From: a virus
Reading direction: 5' to 3' (one strand)
Length of the DNA stretch: 64,000 nt
IMG/VR virus record: IMGVR_UViG_3300046513_000348
Location: 1-64,000 of that record
Below, piece by piece: positions 26,857 to 34,340 of the stretch. Numbering within the stretch: position 1 is the stretch's first letter; every line of letters begins with the position of its first letter. The position numbers and the translations under genes are program-made. A model generated the notes under the pieces. That model worked only from the letters and a program-made list of their open reading frames with translations. It was not told the DNA's origin and did no database searches.

Positions 26857-27132
26857 TTATCCCTGATTCATGAGTGCAATAAGTTTTTCGAAGAACTGCT
26901 TCCAGGTGGGGAAGTGTTCATCGGGAATGGAGATTTCGAGTTGTTCCTCGAGCTCCGTCGTAATATCCATGTAGTCCAGCGAGTCCACGGAGTCCGTCAA
27001 ATTCTTTTCGAGGAATGCGCAGAACTCTTCGCTGTTATCTACAGCAGACTTGCGCACAACCTTCGGGTCATAAGACGAGACAACCAGGACCAGGACTCGT
27101 CGCGCGCGCTGCGCATTCGTTGCCGTTGGCAT
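26857..27132 (-). CDS. Acyl-carrier-protein-like protein
   Basis: 91 aa, ACP-sized. DSVDSLDYMDITTELEEQ followed by ISIPDEHFPTW matches the helix II signature of acyl carrier proteins, in which the Ser of DSLD (here S51) carries 4'-phosphopantetheine. The helix after it and the acidic character also fit, although residues 8-30 are more basic than usual. No acyltransferase, ketosynthase or phosphopantetheinyl transferase is visible nearby, so any modification would use host enzymes. It could instead be a structural mimic that binds host ACP partners. It is co-transcribed with two genes of unknown role, one membrane-anchored. Confidence 0.7.
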   Translation of the reverse strand: MPTATNAQRARRVLVLVVSSYDPKVVRKSAVDNSEEFCAFLEKNLTDSVDSLDYMDITTELEEQLEISIPDEHFPTWKQFFEKLIALMNQG

Positions 27133-27237
27133 TTTGGAACCTCGTACGTTGTAAAAAGTGGGTGGGTGTCTTCACATGAAAACCATAGTAAATGAAAAAA
27201 AATTTCCCCACGGTAACAAAATGGCAGCATAAGTCCA

Positions 27238-27265
27238 CTCCAGGATACCCTGAGGTATCCTGGAG
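27238..27265. terminator. Hairpin upstream of the ACP-like gene
   Basis: A 12-bp perfect stem (CTCCAGGATACC) with a CTGA loop, in the 460-base gap before the ACP-like gene. On the minus strand it follows the hairpin-rich block and is probably its terminator or processing end. Confidence 0.6.
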
Positions 27266-27269
27266 CTTC

Positions 27270-27590
27270 CTCTTTATCTGAACTCCCGTGTCGGCCCAAT
27301 TGGCCCCGCGGTCAGCCGCATCCAGCACAAAGGCAGGCGCGAGCAGCAGGCGGAGGCAAGGCAGTCACTGACTCTCCAGTAGTGGCTGGAGAGTCGCTAG
27401 GCGATTGGCGGCCTAATCGGAGAGGCGGCCCAACCTAGAGCAACACGGCGCGGTATAGGAATCATCATCGAGGACTATCCTACCCGCAAACGTACACGGG
27501 AGTTTCGTGGGCCTTTCACCCAACCGTAACAGAGACTACCCGCCGGGTAATCGCGCTACGTTTCCGGACTTGAACCGGTCATCAGCAGAT
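27270..27590 (-). ncRNA. Candidate structured non-coding RNA
   Basis: About 320 bases with no credible ORF on either strand but several successive potential helices and a GC content above the adjoining intergenic DNA. On the minus strand: CCGG/CCGG near 27575; TACCC/GGGTA near 27540; GCGG+TAGG paired with CCTA+CCGC at 27448-27490; CTAGG/CCTAG enclosing CGATT/AATCG at 27396-27438; and a perfect 10-bp GACTCTCCAG hairpin at 27370-27395. It lies between the DUF3307-like and ACP-like genes, near the tRNA. The strand is inferred from the flanking genes. No known RNA family is identified. Confidence 0.35.
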
Positions 27591-27592
27591 TT

Positions 27593-27967
27593 CTAGCTTA
27601 TCACTACGAGTGGCAGAATACCGTATCCCCAATTCGGCGCCACAACCGCAGCGATTGCAAATGCGACCTTGCAGATCACATGGAATAACTGGTCTTCCTT
27701 GAACGTAATGAAGTTCCGGCATTTCGCATCGTCGATGAGGAAGTGCAGGAACAGTTCTACGAGACCCAACCACAGGCTTCCCGTAATGAACCAGACGCCG
27801 CCTGCATGGATGACACTGTGCCAGAAGAGAACAATGTACCAGTCAATGCCAGGGAACGGCGTATTACGATTCTTGGCTTTCGCCAGGAAGTCGTTTTGGA
27901 GGGGATAGTCGGCGAGTGCGTGCCAGAACATCAGGGCAGCAAACACCACGAAGAACGGATACATCAC
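27593..27967 (-). CDS. DUF3307-like membrane protein
   Basis: 124 aa with three or four hydrophobic helices. HALADYPLQNDFLAKAKN near residue 16 and HFLIDDAKCRN near residue 78 match the conserved HxxxDxxLQ and HxxID segments of DUF3307 integral membrane proteins, which occur in phages and bacteria with unknown function. It is located in the inner membrane if expressed. The ATG follows AAGAGGTGAGTG, and a second Met follows immediately. Confidence 0.75.
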   Translation of the reverse strand: MMYPFFVVFAALMFWHALADYPLQNDFLAKAKNRNTPFPGIDWYIVLFWHSVIHAGGVWFITGSLWLGLVELFLHFLIDDAKCRNFITFKEDQLFHVICKVAFAIAAVVAPNWGYGILPLVVIS

Positions 27968-28081
27968 TCACCTCTTGAATAGGTGCCCAAGGTCTTTATC
28001 GGGATTAGCGCTTTGCATGAGACGGACATGTGGGTCTGTGGTTGGGACATGCTCTCTTGCTCGACCTTTGAACGGGCATTG

Positions 28082-28155
28082 TGGAGCGGGAACCGAGAAT
28101 CGAACTCGAGTGGGAGGCTTGGAAGGACTCCGCTTTACCACTAAGCTATCCCCGC
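28082..28155 (-). tRNA. tRNA-Gly (anticodon UCC)
   Basis: A 74-nt cloverleaf on the minus strand. The acceptor stem GCGGGGA/TTCCCGC pairs fully (one G-U), followed by discriminator T and an encoded CCA. The D-arm is GCTT-AGTGGTA-AAGC, the anticodon loop CTTCCAA gives UCC, and the T-arm is TCGAG-TTCGATT-CTCGG. The anticodon stem has one T-C mismatch. It reads GGA (and perhaps other GGN) codons and probably supplements the host pool. The 5' end lies directly after the T-run of a terminator. Confidence 0.95.
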
Positions 28156-28193
28156 AAAAAAAATGGTGGGAATGTTTTCTAGGCATTCCCACC
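28156..28193 (-). terminator. Intrinsic terminator directly upstream of tRNA-Gly
   Basis: On the minus strand, GGTGGGAATG/CATTCCCACC (10 bp, 9-base loop) is followed by eight or more T's, ending at the first base of the tRNA. It should stop transcripts from the 267-aa gene. Bases 28200-28248 just upstream hold a second imperfect two-helix structure (CCAGGCGC with GCGCTGG, enclosing CGAGG/CCTCG). Confidence 0.85.
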
Positions 28194-28281
28194 AAAGCAC
28201 CCAGGCGCTTGCTACGAGGGGCCTTCTCAAGTCCTCGCGCTGGCAGTTCTGGGCAAATTATTAACAGGTTACATTAATTTT

Positions 28282-29085
28282 TTATTTACGCAGGTGTTCC
28301 GGAACTTCAGGCTTACCGTAGCCGTTGTCGTAGAACATCTTGATGAATGCTTTCAGCTGCGGTTCCTTACGCGCAAGATCCCTAAGGGAAGTCCACCCTT
28401 CGTTACGGAAAGTGCGAATAATGTTTACCATCGCTGGCATTACCTTGACGTTCTCGAACTTGTCTTCCTTGACCTGCACCGAGATGTCGTCCGGGACACC
28501 CCCGAGACTGAAGGTAACCCGCACGAGATTTTCCATGGGGTAGTAGTTCAGCGAACGTGGAGTCTTGTAAGACAGGTCTTCCGGATCATCGTGGAACCGG
28601 GTATAGACCGACATACGGTTGTACTGGTAGTTGGTTTCCACCAGTTGTTCATGCAGACTCGGCGTGTTCAGCAGGTCATGCAAGGACTCAAGCAGGCGAA
28701 GAATCGGATGCTGGAACACCTCCTTGGAATCGAAAGTCTTTTCGACCATGCCGGAGTCTATCGAGAAAGACGCTTGACGCGATGCATGCAGAGGACCATT
28801 GTAAAGATTGGCCAGGTACTGCAAGCGAATGGCTTTCGACGAATTACCCATCGGTCCAGTCCAGACCAAGAAGAGTTCATTCGGTACCACAATGGCGTCA
28901 CCTCGCTTACGGCAAGGGATCTCGATGTATGCCCCGGCATTCGGATTGGGAACGTCATTTGCGTTTGCCACGTAATACGCTTCCTTCTCGGACCGTACAT
29001 CCAAGAGGATAACGCCTTCACCACCACCCTTGATGTCGAAACGACGGATGACTTGGAAGAACATGGCTGGTTTAGGTTGATTCAT
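28282..29085 (-). CDS. Hypothetical protein
   Basis: 267 aa, with a beta-rich N-terminal half and helical C-terminal half. No catalytic motif is recognised. The ATG follows GGAG at 9 bases. It ends about 90 bases before the terminator that precedes tRNA-Gly. The 82-base leader contains two small hairpins (GTCCTA/TAGGAC at 29109-29124 and CCTC/GAGG just beyond), which may regulate expression from the upstream two-gene unit. Confidence 0.7.
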   Translation of the reverse strand: MNQPKPAMFFQVIRRFDIKGGGEGVILLDVRSEKEAYYVANANDVPNPNAGAYIEIPCRKRGDAIVVPNELFLVWTGPMGNSSKAIRLQYLANLYNGPLHASRQASFSIDSGMVEKTFDSKEVFQHPILRLLESLHDLLNTPSLHEQLVETNYQYNRMSVYTRFHDDPEDLSYKTPRSLNYYPMENLVRVTFSLGGVPDDISVQVKEDKFENVKVMPAMVNIIRTFRNEGWTSLRDLARKEPQLKAFIKMFYDNGYGKPEVPEHLRK

Positions 29086-29167
29086 TTTAAAAACTCCAAT
29101 TAAGATTGCGTCCTAGCGTAGGACAAGGGGACCGCCTCATAACCCAGAGGCTAACGGGTATTGCTCT

Positions 29168-29653
29168 TTACAGCTCAACGAAGTCGATCGTGGGTGGTCG
29201 ACGAACCGATGCAGCCCAGTCACTGGAACGATGAAGCTTCTGTCGAAGTTGCGATTCGATGATCGTCTTTCGTTCACGTTCGTTGTAGTACAGTTTCGGG
29301 ATATGGAATTTGCATTCCACTGTTACGTTGTCGACCGACACCAAGGCATGCACTGGCAGCATGTGATCGTAACGACCCATGATGCTGACGTCGTTCATGA
29401 CCTCGGCCCACTTGAGCATGTTATTGCGAGTGGTGACCAGGTACATGAAAGCCGGATCATGGGCCGGCGTAAATTGAAGAATGTCGTCGTTCTCTTCCGC
29501 CAGTCGCATTGCTTCGTCGTAGGTTAGTCCGCCGTAGTCCTTCTCCATGAGGGTCTTCGTCAGACGAGCTTTCAAGGACTGTTCTTGAATACCGACTCCG
29601 CGGTCTTCGATGAGGTCCTTGAGCTTTTGTTCTTGAACACTGAGAGCAGTCAT
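29168..29653 (-). CDS. Hypothetical protein
   Basis: 161 aa from ATG 29653 (MTALSVQEQKLKDLIED). The longer open frame upstream overlaps the 229-aa gene and is a shadow. The start lies one base past that gene's stop (TGATATG), so translation is probably coupled. The N-terminal 45 residues are helical and the rest mixed. No family is recognised. It belongs to the early-type unit driven from about 30390. Confidence 0.7.
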   Translation of the reverse strand: MTALSVQEQKLKDLIEDRGVGIQEQSLKARLTKTLMEKDYGGLTYDEAMRLAEENDDILQFTPAHDPAFMYLVTTRNNMLKWAEVMNDVSIMGRYDHMLPVHALVSVDNVTVECKFHIPKLYYNERERKTIIESQLRQKLHRSSDWAASVRRPPTIDFVEL

Positions 29654-29654
29654 A

Positions 29655-30344
29655 TCACTTCTCGAAGAAAGAGTAGAGGCTCGCCGACAGATCTTCTTTT
29701 TCCATGTCGCCGATTTCGTACTCGTTGTAAAAGTTCGTTGCAGTACGAAGCATCTCTTGTTGAGGCGCATTCGAATTACGACGTTTGCCGTAGAAGGACA
29801 GTGCCGTTTGTTCCGGCGGGTCCATATTTTCAAAAGCCTGCAAGAGACGGCCATTTGCAGGATGTTCGTAGAAGCCGAGTGGCTTCATGTCTTCGATGCA
29901 ATCGATCGCCACTACCATACGCTGGCCTTGTCGGTTCGTTGCCAACTGCACGCAAACAGCAGTCAGGTTCAGATCCGCAAATGCTTCCAGGTTGTTGCTG
30001 GAACGCAGGAAGTCGAAGAGAGTACGCAACAGAATCGATGAGTCACCGCATGGTGCCACATACGCCACTCCTTCGAAGTCGTTCAGGTGATCGTCAACGA
30101 AGTTGTATTGCAATGGAATTTCGTAAAAGAAGGGTTTGAAGTTGCTCCTGTTTTCTTTGACGAAGTAGGAACCGAAAGGCCCTACTGCGAGGAATTGGTT
30201 TTTCAACATCTCGATGATTGTTTTCAATTCATCCGAGATGGGTTTCTTGCCAGAACGATAAAGCCACCATTCGATTTCTCGACGGTTAACTTCCGAGGTC
30301 ATTTCGTCATATCGTTCTTTGTGTTGCGACCCTAAGAGCGACAT
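29655..30344 (-). CDS. Hypothetical protein, early-type promoter
   Basis: 229 aa from ATG 30344 (MSLLGSQHKERYDEMTSEV), chosen because GGAG lies 7 bases upstream; the frame open further upstream crosses a promoter and is not coding. It is a mixed alpha/beta protein without a recognised motif. An early-type element with an exact TATATTAC core lies 43 bases upstream, so it is probably expressed early, together with the 161-aa gene. Confidence 0.72.
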   Translation of the reverse strand: MSLLGSQHKERYDEMTSEVNRREIEWWLYRSGKKPISDELKTIIEMLKNQFLAVGPFGSYFVKENRSNFKPFFYEIPLQYNFVDDHLNDFEGVAYVAPCGDSSILLRTLFDFLRSSNNLEAFADLNLTAVCVQLATNRQGQRMVVAIDCIEDMKPLGFYEHPANGRLLQAFENMDPPEQTALSFYGKRRNSNAPQQEMLRTATNFYNEYEIGDMEKEDLSASLYSFFEK

Positions 30345-30386
30345 ACATTCTCCAAATTGGTGTACAACTAATAGTACTGCACGGTT

Positions 30387-30411
30387 GTAATATATTTGTT
30401 CAATTAATTTC
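30387..30411 (-). promoter_or_regulatory. Early-type promoter (TATATTAC core)
   Basis: On the minus strand an exact TATATTAC (30387-30394) preceded by an AT-rich block lies 43 bases before the 229-aa gene. This matches the core of phiKZ early promoters read by the virion RNA polymerase. It directly abuts the terminator of the preceding transcription unit. Confidence 0.65.
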
Positions 30412-30444
30412 AAAAAAAAAGATCCCGTCGTACTGACCGGGATC
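30412..30444 (-). terminator. Intrinsic terminator of the paralogue block
   Basis: On the minus strand GATCCCGGTC...GACGGGATC (one bulged base) is followed by nine T's. It is the end of the transcription unit that contains the 200-aa gene at 30466 and its upstream paralogues. Confidence 0.88.
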
Positions 30445-30465
30445 AAACGGATAAACCGTAAGTGC

Positions 30466-31068
30466 TTACAGGCCCGACACTGCGAGGTCGCGGCCGAGCG
30501 AAGCGCCGCTTTCCAGGCGACCATGCGGGACGAGAATCTCGTCGTCGTTGCGATCGTAATCGAAGCCAATGAGGCTGCACATCATGACCTTGTCGTGATT
30601 GTTGCCGTCTTTCCATTCCGGCGACATGCGCAATGCACGGCGCATATTGTCATGTGCCAGCAAGCCGATCTTGGTAACCTTGGCGTTGTCCGGCGTCTGC
30701 TGATAGAACACGACGTTGTGGCCTGGCAGGCCGACCAGGATATAGACGTCGCGCTTGTTCACGCGATCGTTAATGCCCACGGTATAGCCCGGCCCGACGA
30801 TGCCGCCGTGCTGGTCGATGAAGGTCCCGTTGCGGAACTGCATGTAGATGTTTTCCAGATTCTCTTTCGAGTCCGGATTGGCGAGATCGAAATCCGTCAG
30901 CTCGAGATGGTAGTCAGCCATCATGGTGCCGAGACCGAGGGCATGTGCCAGCGAAGCGACGTTGTCGCCCATCTTCGAACGATATTCTTCCATGTAGACG
31001 ACGACGCGTTGCGAGTCCATCGGAGCGACGTTGAAGATGATCGGGTCTTGTTGGGTATTGATGTTCAT
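30466..31068 (-). CDS. Tandem paralogue family member 1
   Basis: 200 aa. It shares with three other genes in this block the segment MGDNVASLAHALGLGTMMADY, i.e. a G-D/N-x-V ... G-x-x-x-A-D/N-Y pattern near residues 33-53, followed by a beta-rich domain with an internal DQHGGIVGPGYTVGI stretch. Its function is unknown and there is no catalytic signature. The ATG follows AAGGAAACACC. A GGGGAC hairpin lies in its leader. It is last in the unit before the terminator. Confidence 0.75.
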   Translation of the reverse strand: MNINTQQDPIIFNVAPMDSQRVVVYMEEYRSKMGDNVASLAHALGLGTMMADYHLELTDFDLANPDSKENLENIYMQFRNGTFIDQHGGIVGPGYTVGINDRVNKRDVYILVGLPGHNVVFYQQTPDNAKVTKIGLLAHDNMRRALRMSPEWKDGNNHDKVMMCSLIGFDYDRNDDEILVPHGRLESGASLGRDLAVSGL

Positions 31069-31096
31069 GGTGTTTCCTTATAAAAAAGTTGTGGTA

Positions 31097-31112
31097 GGGG
31101 ACCGAAGTCCCC
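31097..31112 (-). promoter_or_regulatory. Leader hairpin GGGGAC-UUCG-GTCCCC
   Basis: A 6-bp stem with a TTCG loop on the minus strand, about 28 bases before the start of the 200-aa gene. Near-copies precede the genes starting at 33280 and 34083. It could be an RNA-stability or attenuation element, and also a weak terminator of the preceding gene. Confidence 0.5.
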
Positions 31113-31140
31113 CGTTTTCAAAAGGTGCTACAGGTAAAGC

Positions 31141-31749
31141 TTATTCGACGACTTCGGCGGCATGCGGGATCAGTTGATCGCGATACGACTTGAACCAGTT
31201 GGCGACGCGTCTGGTCGGAACGATGATGCTGTTCGAATGGCGATCGAACTCGAATCCGAACAGGCGAGCCGCATGCAGAAGGTCATGGATGTTCGATTCT
31301 TCCCAGACGGGATTCATGCCGAGGATGCCCTGGACATTCACCTTCGAAGTTGCGATGATGGTCGCTCGCTGATGTCGATCGTTCTTCGAGATCTTGTCGT
31401 GCACGACGATGTTCAGCCCCGGCTCGAGAACCACGACAAAGATGCGACGGTCAGTTGCCGGATCCCACAACGCAATACCGCTGTTGACTGGCACCATGAT
31501 GCCGTTTGCGTCGACGAAGATTGCCGACTGGAGCGGGTTGAAATAACCGGTACCATTGGTACGATCTGCCTTCAGGAACTCGTCTTTAGTTACGACGTAG
31601 TCGGCGTGGAGGCGCGCCATGTTGAAGAAAAGATCCAGCGACGTAAGACGATCGCCAGCACCACAGATGCGAATGTTCATCGCTTTCTCGATCTCGACAT
31701 CGGAAGTGGTGGCGACGTAGATAACGTTTTGTGCGGTAAGTGCGTTCAT
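31141..31749 (-). CDS. Tandem paralogue family member 2
   Basis: 202 aa from ATG 31749 (GGAG 6 bases upstream); the frame is open a few codons further to a TTG. The segment GAGDRLTSLDLFFNMARLHADY matches the family pattern near residues 28-50, and a later WDPATDRRIFVVV resembles the corresponding strand in the other members. An early-type promoter lies about 80 bases upstream. Function is unknown. Confidence 0.75.
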   Translation of the reverse strand: MNALTAQNVIYVATTSDVEIEKAMNIRICGAGDRLTSLDLFFNMARLHADYVVTKDEFLKADRTNGTGYFNPLQSAIFVDANGIMVPVNSGIALWDPATDRRIFVVVLEPGLNIVVHDKISKNDRHQRATIIATSKVNVQGILGMNPVWEESNIHDLLHAARLFGFEFDRHSNSIIVPTRRVANWFKSYRDQLIPHAAEVVE

Positions 31750-31825
31750 AGAGAACTCCAAGGTTTAACTGCGGAACTACGATTTTAAAAGCTCCGAACT
31801 AACCAAAACTAAAGCTAGCTCATGA

Positions 31826-31860
31826 GTAGGATATATTGCTGAAATTTTCTATAGCTCAGC
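31826..31860 (-). promoter_or_regulatory. Early-type promoter variant
   Basis: The plus-strand text GATATATTGCTGAAATTTTC then TATAGCTCAG aligns closely with the elements at 35160, 46963 and 55681. On the minus strand it lies about 80 bases upstream of the 202-aa gene. It begins inside the last codons of the preceding paralogue. Confidence 0.6.
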
Positions 31861-32425
31861 TTTTATTGTTCTTAGGACGAAATCCCCAGATGTACTTTTC
31901 CGGCACTTGGTAGTGCTCGATCGTATTAGGAACATGACACAGGTTCATCTCGGTACCAAGCATGATGCGGTCATACTTGTCTTTATTGTTAAGTTCATTT
32001 GCCAAATCGTAAGAAGTATAACTGGCATTGGGACCAACGGCAAGGATAACGTTCTTCTTATCCTTCAGACCTTCCACGGTACTGTAAGTTACAAAGATTG
32101 TCCCACTGGCGGTCAGCGATACGAATGCCTGAATTCCTAATACCGGGTGATGAACGGCAATCGATTCGGCTCCCTCCAGAACGGTTTTCTGTTCGGTCAC
32201 ATAAGTGCCTAGGACAAGAGCGCTGAGGAACTTTTCTTTCGTGAGCGAATAGAGAATATGATTTTCGTCAACGACAATCTCATAGTCAGCATTTAACATG
32301 CCGAGAGAGAAAATGTCGTTAACACCCGTTACCTTATCGCCATGTTCTTTGCGGAAGGCTTCGAGATTTTTATCGGCTTTGTTCTGATCCAACGGCTTAA
32401 CGTAAAAATGCAAACGGACTGACAT
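31856..32425 (-). CDS. Tandem paralogue family member 3
   Basis: 189 aa from ATG 32425 (AAGGAGAACAAC); an in-frame Met 11 codons upstream has no ribosome site. HGDKVTGVNDIFSLGMLNADY near residue 30 carries the family pattern. The C-terminal end is basic (GFRPKNNKS). Function is unknown. Identity to the other members is low, which points to an old duplication or fast divergence. Confidence 0.75.
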   Translation of the reverse strand: MSVRLHFYVKPLDQNKADKNLEAFRKEHGDKVTGVNDIFSLGMLNADYEIVVDENHILYSLTKEKFLSALVLGTYVTEQKTVLEGAESIAVHHPVLGIQAFVSLTASGTIFVTYSTVEGLKDKKNVILAVGPNASYTSYDLANELNNKDKYDRIMLGTEMNLCHVPNTIEHYQVPEKYIWGFRPKNNKS

Positions 32426-32494
32426 GTTGTTCTCCTTTAATAAAAACAATAGACGCATTGATAAGGGCCACGAGGACCCTTGCCAATTAACCCA

Positions 32495-33280
32495 TTAGGA
32501 CCAAAGGCCTTCTTCGCGCAGCTTCTCCATCGCTACGCCACCGGCATACTCGACATCGACATCGAGCACGTAGACGTTACGCTTGGTCGGATCGAAGTTC
32601 TCGCTGAGGAAAGCGTCCTTGAACTGCTCGAAAGGAATCCCGTGGTAGGTTGCAATACTCGGCGGATTCTCTTCGTCGCCCATCCACAGGGTCACGTAGA
32701 TCTGCTTCTCCTTGTCGCCCATGAAGCGATGCTTGGGATGATCAGGAATCTTCTTCCAGAGCATACCGAAGCGTTCGATGAAGCGACCGGTCTCGCCATG
32801 CGGTTCGACTCGCGGGAAGACGAACAACGAAGGTTCGCGAACCCTGAAGTTCTCTGCACGGAAAATCGGCTTCAGTTTCGACACTGGCGAAATGTCGACT
32901 TTGACTTCGGCCGGAGGCGGCGGCAGTTCAGCAGAGAACTGGGCCGCGAATTGATCACCCAGCCACTTCACCACAGGCGAATTCATGTCAAGCTTCCGTG
33001 GTGCCGGTACTTCCCCACTGGCTAGCATTTCCTTAGCAGCAGTCGAAGCGACATCGCTTGCAGCCATCAAGACATGTTGCTCGTAAATAGCGAGCTTCAG
33101 ATCGTCCGGGTACAGCGGACCCACGTACAGCTCTTGCAGGATCTTGATGCGCTCGATACCGATCTCGGAGATCGGAGTCATTGCGTTCAGGCCCAGTTTG
33201 TTACCTTCAACGCACCAGCCAAAGATCATATCTTTAGCCATGAAGACATCATTACCAATTGCGTAAACAGTTGCGTTCAT
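32495..33280 (-). CDS. Hypothetical protein inside the paralogue block
   Basis: 261 aa from ATG 33280 (GGAG 8 bases upstream). It does not obviously carry the family pattern, but its first 45 residues (AIGNDVFMAKDMIFGWCVEG) look like a diverged start. There is a Pro-rich linker (AELPPPPAEVKV) near residue 135, then a separate domain. A GGGGAC hairpin lies in its leader. It may be a related protein that has gained another domain, or an unrelated insertion. Confidence 0.65.
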   Translation of the reverse strand: MNATVYAIGNDVFMAKDMIFGWCVEGNKLGLNAMTPISEIGIERIKILQELYVGPLYPDDLKLAIYEQHVLMAASDVASTAAKEMLASGEVPAPRKLDMNSPVVKWLGDQFAAQFSAELPPPPAEVKVDISPVSKLKPIFRAENFRVREPSLFVFPRVEPHGETGRFIERFGMLWKKIPDHPKHRFMGDKEKQIYVTLWMGDEENPPSIATYHGIPFEQFKDAFLSENFDPTKRNVYVLDVDVEYAGGVAMEKLREEGLWS

Positions 33281-33307
33281 TCTTTTTCTCCAAACAAAAT
33301 TGTGAGC

Positions 33308-33323
33308 GGGGACCGAGGTCCCC
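33308..33323 (-). promoter_or_regulatory. Leader hairpin, second copy
   Basis: A stem GGGGAC/GTCCCC with a 4-base loop, 28 bases before the 261-aa gene's start, the same position and sequence as the copy at 31097. The loop reads CTCG on the minus strand. Confidence 0.5.
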
Positions 33324-33339
33324 ATTTTTGATAAGACGT

Positions 33340-34083
33340 TTATTCGTCGGGCTGGACGAACGGGAATGCCTTGGCGGCGAGTTCCTGCATTTGCTTTCGA
33401 GCCTCGGACAATTCCACGGGTGCGGGATCGAGCGGTTTAGTTGCCAGCTGCATATCGTGCGGCCGATTCTGATTGCGATCAAAATCCTTGAGGATCTTCG
33501 CACCAATGACTTCGCGAACGGGCGTGTCCGGATGCTGGGCCGGAATCTCCAGCTGGTAGTCAGCACGCTCTTGCTTGCCCAGTTGCAGCGCGTCAATCAG
33601 CGTTCCAAGATCTTCCTGCTCGGTAGCTGACAGTCGGTACAGCTTCTCGTAAAAGCCGACTCGAACCATCGCGACATCGCGCGCTGGCCTGATTGCCTGA
33701 ATGACAAACTCCTCCTCTTCAGCATCACGATGATTCGTGTGATACAGAACAAAGACTTCACCATCCTTGCGAACATGCACAAAAATGTGCTTGCCGGTAT
33801 TCTGATGATGGATGCCGATGGTCGAATTCGGCTTTATCGGATCACCCGATTCTTCGAAGTAATCTGCCGTTGCCAGAAGCGTCAGCAGCTGCTCGAGGTC
33901 CAGCGGGCCCAGGGTGTCGTGTTTACCAATTCGTACTTCGTAGTTCGCCATCAGCAGGCCGATGCCATAGATGTCGCACATGCGAACGACGGTATTGCCG
34001 TATTCACGACGCAGCTCGGTCAGGCGGGCAGTTGCCAGATCCGGGTTGGTTTTGAAAGCAATAACGATGTTTGGCTGATTCAT
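33340..34083 (-). CDS. Tandem paralogue family member 4 (long form)
   Basis: 247 aa. YGNTVVRMCDIYGIGLLMANY near residue 28 is the clearest copy of the family pattern. IGIHHQNTGKHIFVHVRKDG corresponds to the beta-rich core of the others. About 50 extra C-terminal residues are Pro/Glu-rich. The ATG follows CAGGAG. It is probably the first paralogue of the block, downstream of the small coiled-coil genes. Confidence 0.75.
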   Translation of the reverse strand: MNQPNIVIAFKTNPDLATARLTELRREYGNTVVRMCDIYGIGLLMANYEVRIGKHDTLGPLDLEQLLTLLATADYFEESGDPIKPNSTIGIHHQNTGKHIFVHVRKDGEVFVLYHTNHRDAEEEEFVIQAIRPARDVAMVRVGFYEKLYRLSATEQEDLGTLIDALQLGKQERADYQLEIPAQHPDTPVREVIGAKILKDFDRNQNRPHDMQLATKPLDPAPVELSEARKQMQELAAKAFPFVQPDE

Positions 34084-34106
34084 GTTTTTTCTCCTGAGTT
34101 AGATGC

Positions 34107-34122
34107 GGGGGCCGAAGCCCCC
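34107..34122 (-). promoter_or_regulatory. Leader hairpin, third copy
   Basis: A stem GGGGGC/GCCCCC closing a TTCG loop on the minus strand, 24 bases before the start of the 247-aa paralogue. One compensatory base-pair change relative to the GGGGAC copies supports a selected structure. Confidence 0.5.
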
Positions 34123-34142
34123 ATTTTAAAAAGTTTTGCTAC

Positions 34143-34340
34143 TTAGAACGCTTTCGCGATCTTGAGCAGTTTGTTAATCCGCTCGATTCGGCGATTGATC
34201 TTTCTCAGTTCTCTCCGATATGCTACTTCAGTGAGAATGTAACCTTCGCCTAGCAGAGTGATCTTATCCAACTCTGCCCTATGCAGGTCTTTCAACCACT
34301 GCGCGATTCGCTCGTGCAGTCTTTTACTTCTGAAGAACAT
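34143..34340 (-). CDS. Small basic helical protein (paralogue of 34871)
   Basis: 65 aa, Arg/Lys-rich, all helical. Its second half (ILTEVAYRRELRKINRRIER then INKLLKIAKAF) matches the end of the 72-aa protein at 34871 (ILTDRTYYRAMAAIKHRLNR then VNKLLEMAEAI). AAGGAGG lies just upstream and the ATG follows the previous stop directly (TGAATG). It may bind nucleic acid or a host protein; no family is known. Confidence 0.75.
   Translation of the reverse strand: MFFRSKRLHERIAQWLKDLHRAELDKITLLGEGYILTEVAYRRELRKINRRIERINKLLKIAKAF

Noticed and set aside
27560-27600. T-loop-like GGTTCAAGTCC on the minus strand, a possible second tRNA
   Set aside because: No acceptor, D-arm or anticodon stem could be fitted around it, and the 5' part would run into the DUF3307-like gene.
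27968-28050. Short ORFs (16 to 28 codons) between tRNA-Gly and the DUF3307-like gene
   Set aside because: No convincing ribosome site, and the frames overlap each other; too short to support.
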